Source: CAYFSC01 sp964345695 (GTDB lineage: Bacteria > Bacteroidota > Rhodothermia > Rhodothermales > Salinibacteraceae). Taken from it: a stretch of 11,253 nt of DNA. The notes below the pieces were generated by a model. The model saw only the letters and a list, made by a program, of their open reading frames with translations, was not told the DNA's origin and searched no databases. The position numbers were made by a program, and so were the translations under genes. Below, one piece after another: positions 6,876 to 11,253 of this stretch. The stretch is taken from positions 1-11,253 of the forward strand of contig CAYFSC010000101.1 of the NCBI GenBank assembly GCA_964345695.1, read 5' to 3'. Position 1 is the stretch's first letter. Each line of letters opens with the position of its first letter.

Positions 6876-7529
6876 CTACGCCCGAGAACCCTCGAGGCGA
6901 CGCGTGACGAGAGCGCGGGCGGCCTGCAGTTCGTCGTCGTTCACGGTGTGGCCCATCCCCGGATAGACGCGGAGGTCCACATCGGCGTGCATCGCCTGGA
7001 GGGCGTCGGCGGTGTCCTGCACGCGCTCGAGCGGGATGTACGGATCCTGGTCGCTGCACCCGAGGAAAACCGGCGTCCCCGACAGTGAGCCCGAGGGGTC
7101 GAGCGCGGCGTCCTCCGGACCGATGAGCCCGCCGCTCAGTCCCACGACGCCGCCGTACCGCTGCGGATGGCGGGCGACGTACTCCGTGGCGAGACACGCG
7201 CCCTGCGAGAACCCGATCAGCACCGTCTGCGACGCCGGGAGACCCGCCGAGGCAGCTTCCTCCATCACCGCACCGATCCGCCGGAGCGCGGACGTCAGCG
7301 CGGGTTCATTCTGCTCGATCGGCGCCATAAACGAGTGCGGATACCACGCGTGGCGCGCGGCCTGCGGGGCGAGATACGCAACGCCCTCCGACGGCAGCTC
7401 GTCGGCCAGGCCGAGGATGCTGCGCGCCGAGGCGCCGCGTCCATGCAGCAGAAGGACTGCGACCTGTGCGTCGGGCAGCGAGGCCCCGCGCCGTTCAAGC
7501 GGCTGGTTCTGATGAATGGTTGCGTCCAT
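6876..7529 (-). CDS. Carboxylesterase/phospholipase-type alpha/beta hydrolase, MhqD-like
   Basis: A 217-residue cytosolic alpha/beta hydrolase of the phospholipase/carboxylesterase (Abhydrolase_2) family. The oxyanion-side motif LLLHGRG is at about 27-32. The nucleophile elbow G-F-S108-Q-G lies in VLIGFSQGACLA. The acid is Asp162 (in DQDPYIP), and His194 lies in GMGHTVNDDE, so the catalytic triad is complete. Length is normal for the family. The start is the ATG at 7527-7529 (MDATIHQNQ); an in-frame extension to 7715 translates to non-protein-like Arg/Ser-rich sequence overlapping the upstream gene. It follows the ring-cleaving dioxygenase gene by 55 bases. In Bacillus the same pair of families (MhqO and MhqD) forms part of a quinone-responsive operon, so a role downstream of hydroquinone cleavage or in detoxification is plausible. 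The substrate cannot be told from sequence. Confidence 0.88.
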   Translation of the reverse strand: MDATIHQNQPLERRGASLPDAQVAVLLLHGRGASARSILGLADELPSEGVAYLAPQAARHAWYPHSFMAPIEQNEPALTSALRRIGAVMEEAASAGLPASQTVLIGFSQGACLATEYVARHPQRYGGVVGLSGGLIGPEDAALDPSGSLSGTPVFLGCSDQDPYIPLERVQDTADALQAMHADVDLRVYPGMGHTVNDDELQAARALVTRRLEGSRA

Positions 7530-7549
7530 GAAACCGGGGGTTCGTATGG

Positions 7550-7580
7550 AAAAAACGGATCCTGGGGGCGGTCCGCGCCC
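7550..7580 (-). terminator. Weak terminator-like element between dioxygenase and hydrolase genes
   Basis: Read on the minus strand, a 5-base stem GGGCG/CGCCC (7566-7580) is followed ten bases later by six T residues (7550-7555). It sits in the 55-base gap after the dioxygenase stop. The distance between stem and T-run is larger than in a standard intrinsic terminator, so it may only attenuate transcription or be chance. Confidence 0.2.
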
Positions 7581-7584
7581 GTGC

Positions 7585-8526
7585 CTACTGCGCCAGCGTC
7601 GGGAGGGCCGTTTCCAGCTCGGACCGTCGCGCCTCCAACCAGGGCGGCAGCTGCAGCGCCGTGCCGAGTGCGTCCTTCGGCTCGTCCGTCGTGAAGCCAG
7701 GCCCGTCGGTGGCAATCTCGAACAGCACGCCGGAGGTCCACTTCGGATCCCGGAAGTAGATCGACTGGAAGTACTGGCGATCCTTGACGTCGGTCACCGA
7801 GAGGCCGCGGTCGCGCAGGGCCGCCTGCCAGGCGCGCTGCTCCTCGGCATCGCGCGCCCGGAACGCCACGTGGTGCACCGTGCCCTGGCCCATGCGCCCG
7901 GCGGCGTGAGAGGCACCGGTCTGCAGGTCGACGATCCCGCCGAGCGGACGATCCGGCGCCGCGATGCGGATCCGGTCGTCGGTGGCATGGGTGCGCGTCC
8001 ATCCGAACCCATCGGTGAGCAACGCTTCGGTGTGCGGGCGGTCCAGGGCCGGCAGCGTGGTGCCGTGGAAGCCGCGGATGGCGATGTCCCGGTCGAGGTC
8101 GGCGCCGGCCCAGGAGGCATCCGTATTCGCGACGCGGTCGGTGGCGACGAGCTCCAGCGGCAATCCGTCGGGGGCCGCCAGCTGCAACACCGGCTCGCCG
8201 AAGCGCTCCGTCGCGCACGTATCGACGGCGGCGGCCTCCAGACGATCCTGCCATGCCGGGAGGGTTCCGCTCGGCACCGCGAAGGCCACCGCCGCGGCCA
8301 TGCCGGCTCCGGGTCGCCCCTGCACGGCCTGGGCCCAGGGAAAGAGCGTCAGGATCGTGCCCGGACGGCCCGTCGCGTCGCCGAAGTACAGGTGGTAGGT
8401 TGTCGGGTCGTCGAAGTTGACGGTCTTCTTTACGCACCGGAGGCCCAGCACGGTCGTGTAGAAGTCCAGACTCTCCGGGGCGGGGCCGGCGATGGCGGTG
8501 ATATGGTGGATGCCGGAAAGGGTCAC
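7585..8526 (-). CDS. Ring-cleaving dioxygenase of the glyoxalase (VOC) superfamily, MhqO/PcpA-like
   Basis: A 313-residue protein with two vicinal-oxygen-chelate modules (about 4-130 and 150-290). It opens GIHHITAIAG, giving His8, and the second module supplies His219 (GTVHHVAF) and Glu270 (VLFEIATDGPGF). This is the His-His-Glu iron site of hydroquinone dioxygenases such as PcpA and of Bacillus MhqO. The family cleaves the ring of (chloro)hydroquinones with O2 and protects against quinones. The start is uncertain: the GTG at 8524-8526 begins one step before the conserved core and has AGGA a few bases upstream. A GTG at 8598 would add 24 mostly basic residues without family match and would leave only six bases after the thioesterase stop. 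It is followed by an MhqD-like hydrolase, as in mhqNOD. No MarR-type MhqR regulator lies in the window. Confidence 0.87.
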   Translation of the reverse strand: MTLSGIHHITAIAGPAPESLDFYTTVLGLRCVKKTVNFDDPTTYHLYFGDATGRPGTILTLFPWAQAVQGRPGAGMAAAVAFAVPSGTLPAWQDRLEAAAVDTCATERFGEPVLQLAAPDGLPLELVATDRVANTDASWAGADLDRDIAIRGFHGTTLPALDRPHTEALLTDGFGWTRTHATDDRIRIAAPDRPLGGIVDLQTGASHAAGRMGQGTVHHVAFRARDAEEQRAWQAALRDRGLSVTDVKDRQYFQSIYFRDPKWTSGVLFEIATDGPGFTTDEPKDALGTALQLPPWLEARRSELETALPTLAQ

Positions 8527-8604
8527 CGTCCTGAGGTCGGGGTTTCGAGGGCGAGGTTTCGAGGCTGGGATTCGGCGGAGTCGTCGCTTTGTCTTCACGA
8601 CGCG

Positions 8605-9033
8605 CTACTCGCCGCGCGCGACGATCGCCAGGGTGCACCGGCTCACGCAGACAAGCCGGTCCTGTGCGTCGGCAATCTCGATGGACCAGACGTGCGTCGT
8701 GCGGCCGATGTGCTTGGGGACGCCTACGGCCGTCAGCGTTCCATCGCGCACCGGGCGCACATGGTTGGCGTTGATCTCGACCCCCACCGCGGCCTTGCCG
8801 GGTGGCGCCGCCAGGTAGCCGCCGAAGCTGGCCACGCTCTCGGCCAGCACGACGCTCACCCCGCCGTGCAGGACGCCGAACGGCTGATGATGGTCGGGGG
8901 TGACCTCCATCGTCGCTGTGACGCGCTCGGGCGACAGTTCGGTGAACCGGATGCCGAGCACGTCAGCCGCGCCCCGGATCTCTTCCGGAAGCGGCTTGTC
9001 GTGCGGATTGGCGATGTTCGGAGCGAGCGGCAT
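8605..9033 (-). CDS. Hotdog-fold acyl-CoA thioesterase, MenI/YdiI-like
   Basis: A 142-residue single hotdog-domain thioesterase. The core resembles E. coli YdiI/MenI closely: Q50-P-F-G, then H56-G-G-V-S-V-V-L-A-E65-S-V-A-S, then VGVEINANHVR. Glu65 is the expected catalytic base, and H56-G-G sits in the helix that caps the acyl thioester. YdiI/MenI hydrolyses 1,4-dihydroxy-2-naphthoyl-CoA in menaquinone synthesis; paralogue EntH acts on aroyl thioesters of the enterobactin carrier. Without more context the substrate is an aryl- or acyl-CoA. The start is the ATG at 9031-9033, giving family-normal length; an in-frame extension to 9186 reads as Arg/Pro/Ser-rich non-coding sequence. It is first in the row thioesterase-dioxygenase-hydrolase-amylase, 78 bases ahead of the dioxygenase start used here, so a shared transcript is likely. 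Confidence 0.9.
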   Translation of the reverse strand: MPLAPNIANPHDKPLPEEIRGAADVLGIRFTELSPERVTATMEVTPDHHQPFGVLHGGVSVVLAESVASFGGYLAAPPGKAAVGVEINANHVRPVRDGTLTAVGVPKHIGRTTHVWSIEIADAQDRLVCVSRCTLAIVARGE

Positions 9034-9410
9034 GGCAGGATTCGTACGGGAACGTCGGGAGGACTGCAGACGGCCGACAGCAGGGCCGGATGGGAAAGTC
9101 AGCGGTATGACGTCGGCGCCGACAGCATTACGAACGCCAGGGTCGCGGCTCGGACGTCTCTGCGAGATCGGCAACGCAGCCATCACTCCTACGCACTACG
9201 TTGTCCGAGCCGTTCATTCCATGAGCCGAAGAAAAAACGAACGAGGGTTACGTCTCTCTTTCCAAAACGGAGCCAAGAGGAATGATGGAAAAGGGACCTG
9301 TCCCTACTACCGCGTCCACCGTCATTCTACAGGTTGAGAATCTGTGTTTGGCGGACGGTCTGCGGCCTGCGACTTCGCGGATCTCGCGGAGAGTGACGAC
9401 GGACGGAGCG
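9034..9410. other. Non-coding stretch between the thioesterase gene and fabF
   Basis: This 377-base stretch contains no frame I would defend as a gene. Seen in it are the REP-like hairpin at 9287-9310, a direct repeat GAGCCG at 9207-9212 and 9223-9228 (16-base period), and a six-A run at 9231-9236. It must hold the 3' end of the fabF transcript and the promoter of the thioesterase gene, both on the minus strand. I cannot pick out either a convincing terminator or a Bacteroidota-type TTTG/TAnnTTTG promoter. Confidence 0.6.
9287..9310 (-). repeat. REP-like hairpin with 5' GTAG
   Basis: On the minus strand this reads GTAGTAGGGACAGGTCCC followed by TTTTCC. The stem is GGGA(C)/(G)TCCC with a tiny loop (9293-9304), preceded by GTAG (twice, overlapping) and followed by four T residues. 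A GTAG foot before a short GC palindrome is the hallmark of REP sequences mobilised by RAYT (Y1-type) transposases, many of which read like GGGGACAG...CCCCTTTT. It also lies 100 bases after the fabF stop and could serve as its terminator. Only one copy is in the window, so the repeat nature is not shown here. Confidence 0.35.
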
Positions 9411-10673
9411 CTACTCAAACTGCCGGAACGCCACGGTCGTGTTGTGTCCGCCGAAGCCGAAGGCATTGGTGATGGCGGCAGTGACGGGGCGCTCTACCGA
9501 GGTGTGGAGCGTATAGTCGAGGTCGCAGGCCTCGTCGAGCGTCTCGACGTTGATGGTGGGCGGCACGCGGCCGTCGCGGATGGCGAGGATCGTGGCGATC
9601 GACTCAGCAGTGCCCGCGGCCCCGAGCATGTGACCGGTCATGCTCTTCGTCGCCGAGATGCTGAGGTCGTATGCGTGCTCGCCGAAGACCGCCTTCACGG
9701 CGTCCGACTCGATCACGTCGCCGAGCGGAGTGGACGTGGCGTGCATGTTTACGTGCTGCACGTCCTCCGGCGCCAACCCCGCGTCGTTGAGCGCGTCGCT
9801 CATGGCGATGCGGGCGCCACGCCCGTCCGGGTCTGGGGCGGCGTAGTGGTGCGCGTCGTTCGACTTGCCGATGCCGGCCACCTCGGCGTAGATGTCGGCC
9901 CCGCGGGCCTCGGCATGGTCCAGCGCCTCCAGGAAGAGCGCCCCGGCGCCTTCGGCCGGCACGAACCCATCGCGATTGGCGTCGAACGGGCGGCTGGCGT
10001 GCTCCGGGTCGTCGTTTCGGGTGGAGAGGGCGCGCATCGAGGCGAAGCCGCCCACGCACAGCTCGTTGATCGAGGCCTCGGTGCCGCCGACGAGCATCGC
10101 ATCCGCATGGCCCTGCTGGAGGAGCAGGAGTCCGTCGGCGATGGCGTCGTTGCCGGTGGCACAGGCGCTCACGACGCAGTGGTTCGGGCCGCGCAGGGTG
10201 TGCTCCATGGCGATGAGCCCCGCGGCCATGTTGGCAATCATCATCGGGACGAAGAAGGGCGAGATGCGACGGGGCCCGTTCTCTTCGAGGTTCAGCACTT
10301 CGTCGACGAACAGGTTGCTGCCGCCCACGCCGGTGCCGAAGATGACGCCGATGCGGTCGCGCGTCGGGTCGTCGAGCGCGTCGGTGTCGAGGTCGGCGTC
10401 GTCGAAGGCCTCTCGCGTGGCCGCCAGCGCATACTGGCTGAACGGGTCCTGCCGGCGGGCCTGCTTGGCGTCGATCCCAAAATCCTCGGGGTCGAAGCCC
10501 TCCACCTCACAGGCGATCCGCGCCTTGTGCCCCTCCGTGTCGAACTTCGTGATGGGTCCAGCCCCGCTTTCGCCGCGGAGCAGCCCGTCCCAAAACGCGT
10601 CCACAGACAGCCCGAGCGGAGTGATGGCACCTAGACCAGTGACGACGACACGACGAGAGTCAGAGGAGGACAT
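9411..10673 (-). CDS. fabF: Beta-ketoacyl-ACP synthase II (FabF)
   Basis: A 420-residue condensing enzyme that elongates fatty acyl-ACP with malonyl-ACP in type II fatty-acid synthesis (cytosol). The thiolase fold begins at RRVVVTGLGAITPLG. The Cys-His-His triad is complete: Cys171 in VVSACATG, His311 in NMHATSTPLGD and His348 in KSMTGHMLGAAG, with Lys343 beside the last. The C-terminal loop NAFGFGGHNTTV is typical of FabF. Length matches the family. The active-site His motif reads NMHATST where NAHGTST is more common; the catalytic residues are not affected. The ATG at 10671-10673 gives the usual short N-terminus and has no Shine-Dalgarno sequence. Unlike many bacteria, no acpP gene lies directly upstream; the neighbour there is a membrane protein gene ending 205 bases away. 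The protein is Asp/Glu-rich, in keeping with a salt-adapted host. Confidence 0.96.
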   Translation of the reverse strand: MSSSDSRRVVVTGLGAITPLGLSVDAFWDGLLRGESGAGPITKFDTEGHKARIACEVEGFDPEDFGIDAKQARRQDPFSQYALAATREAFDDADLDTDALDDPTRDRIGVIFGTGVGGSNLFVDEVLNLEENGPRRISPFFVPMMIANMAAGLIAMEHTLRGPNHCVVSACATGNDAIADGLLLLQQGHADAMLVGGTEASINELCVGGFASMRALSTRNDDPEHASRPFDANRDGFVPAEGAGALFLEALDHAEARGADIYAEVAGIGKSNDAHHYAAPDPDGRGARIAMSDALNDAGLAPEDVQHVNMHATSTPLGDVIESDAVKAVFGEHAYDLSISATKSMTGHMLGAAGTAESIATILAIRDGRVPPTINVETLDEACDLDYTLHTSVERPVTAAITNAFGFGGHNTTVAFRQFE

Positions 10674-10775
10674 AAAGCGTGCAATCTGCCGGTGAAGAGC
10701 GAAGTCATCGCCCGTCGCACGCCGTCCGACGACCCCCTGTCTGGTCGCCGCCGCGCAACGAGCGCATTGTGGACA

Positions 10776-10804
10776 AGTCTACCGAGCCCGGATCTCGGAC
10801 GCAA
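10776..10804 (-). promoter_or_regulatory. Tentative fabF promoter
   Basis: On the minus strand TTGCGT (10799-10804) and TAGACT (10776-10781) are separated by 17 bases, about 100 bases before the fabF ATG. They match sigma-70 hexamers at three and four of six positions. Such partial matches are common by chance, and Bacteroidota often use a different consensus, so this is only a candidate. Confidence 0.18.
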
Positions 10805-10878
10805 GCGGGACGCGGGGCGTTTCAACAGAATTCGTGCGCAGCCCAAACAGAGGCGGGAGGGCCGTCTCCGCACCGCCG

Positions 10879-11253
10879 CTACCGGCGCCCCGTGGCGCGC
10901 AGCACGACCCCGACCGAGGCGATGAGGTAGACGCCATACGCGCCGGCCGCGATCTGCGCCGCATCGGCGAGGGCCGCCGGGTCGGCGTCGGGATGCAGAG
11001 CCCGGTGCAGTGTGCGGGGCGGTGCCAGCCACGCGGCACACGACGGCGCAGCCGAGGGCGTTGCAGCCACGCAGTCGAGCGCGGGCACCGTCAGCGGCAG
11101 GCTGAGGCCGCACGGCGCGGTGGCCGCACGGCGCCAGGTTCGGAACCATCGGTCCAGCCGGTGCTGCGGCGCCTGCGTCCGGTCGGCGACGTGGAGCGCA
11201 TCGCCCCTGTATAACGCCACCGGAATGCAGACCAGCGCGGCGTTGCCCGTCGC
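10879..11253 (-). CDS. Membrane-associated protein of unknown function, C-terminal part only
   Basis: The minus-strand frame ending with TAG at 10879-10881 is open for 124 residues to the window edge, so its start lies outside. A GTG at 11218-11220 could be a start, but the 11 codons upstream of it (reading GNAALVCIPV) stay open and look like part of the protein. Codons strongly prefer G or C at the third position, like the neighbouring real genes. Visible are a hydrophobic run at the very start, a basic Trp/Arg-rich segment (DRWFRTWRR, about 34-42), three Cys residues between about 48 and 72, and a final membrane helix (about 97-117) ending RATGRR. I recognise no family. A competing overlapping frame on the same strand looks like an Arg-rich shadow. 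Confidence 0.6.
   Translation of the reverse strand, partial: ATGNAALVCIPVALYRGDALHVADRTQAPQHRLDRWFRTWRRAATAPCGLSLPLTVPALDCVAATPSAAPSCAAWLAPPRTLHRALHPDADPAALADAAQIAAGAYGVYLIASVGVVLRATGRR

Noticed and set aside
6802..7197. In-frame N-terminal extension of the GH13 enzyme by 132 residues
   Set aside because: The extension is Arg/Pro-rich, overlaps the esterase gene in another frame, and the GH13 barrel begins right after the ATG at 6801.
8527..8598. Alternative GTG start (8598) adding 24 residues to the dioxygenase
   Set aside because: The extra residues are basic and non-family-like. The conserved core begins just after the GTG at 8526, which has AGGA upstream. The choice remains open to protein-level evidence.
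7516..9285. 589-codon plus-strand open frame across the dioxygenase and thioesterase genes
   Set aside because: It runs antisense over two well-supported genes and their gaps. Its translation is Arg/Gly-rich with no recognisable motif, as expected in GC-rich DNA with few stop codons.
9282..10634. 450-codon open frame antisense to fabF
   Set aside because: It is the reverse-frame shadow of a high-GC gene. The translation is rich in Val/Arg/His/Gly without any domain pattern, while the minus-strand FabF has its full catalytic triad.
1..11253. tRNA/rRNA genes, CRISPR arrays, insertion sequences, phage or defence genes
   Set aside because: I looked for clover-leaf segments, regularly spaced repeats, transposase-like proteins and terminal inverted repeats, and found none that hold up.

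Overview
The window is high-GC bacterial DNA carrying nine protein-coding genes. Eight are on the minus strand and one, a biotin carboxylase gene, is on the plus strand. Three things suggest a salt-adapted member of the Bacteroidota/Rhodothermota (Salinibacter-like): an aerotolerance-type (BatA N-terminal) von Willebrand protein, a free-standing 506-residue biotin carboxylase, and start codons that almost all lack a Shine-Dalgarno sequence. Several cytosolic proteins also have Asp/Glu-rich stretches, as halophile proteins do. The taxonomic placement is inference; no rRNA or tRNA gene is present to anchor it.

Layout. Positions 1-3579 (minus strand) hold a class B DnaJ-type co-chaperone, a 708-residue BatA/vWA membrane protein and the first 107 codons of a membrane protein cut by the window edge. 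Positions 3580-3778 are a divergent intergenic region with three separate inverted repeats. Positions 3779-5299 (plus) encode the biotin carboxylase of an acyl-CoA carboxylase, which converges on the next block across 56 bases. Positions 5356-9033 (minus) are a row of four genes: a MenI/YdiI-type hotdog thioesterase, an MhqO-type two-domain ring-cleaving dioxygenase, an MhqD-type alpha/beta hydrolase, and a GH13 alpha-glucan hydrolase. Positions 9034-9410 are non-coding and contain a REP-like hairpin. Positions 9411-10673 (minus) encode FabF. Positions 10879-11253 (minus) are the C-terminal part of an unrecognised membrane protein.

Function. Two genes concern fatty-acid and acyl-CoA metabolism (biotin carboxylase and FabF). 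The dioxygenase/hydrolase pair resembles the quinone and hydroquinone detoxification pair MhqO/MhqD of Bacillus. The thioesterase just upstream belongs to a family that includes the menaquinone-pathway enzyme MenI, so a quinone-related theme is possible but unproven. Otherwise these are ordinary housekeeping genes. I found no CRISPR array, phage, insertion sequence or defence system. The most unexplained signals are the inverted repeats before the biotin carboxylase gene and the REP-like hairpin downstream of fabF.
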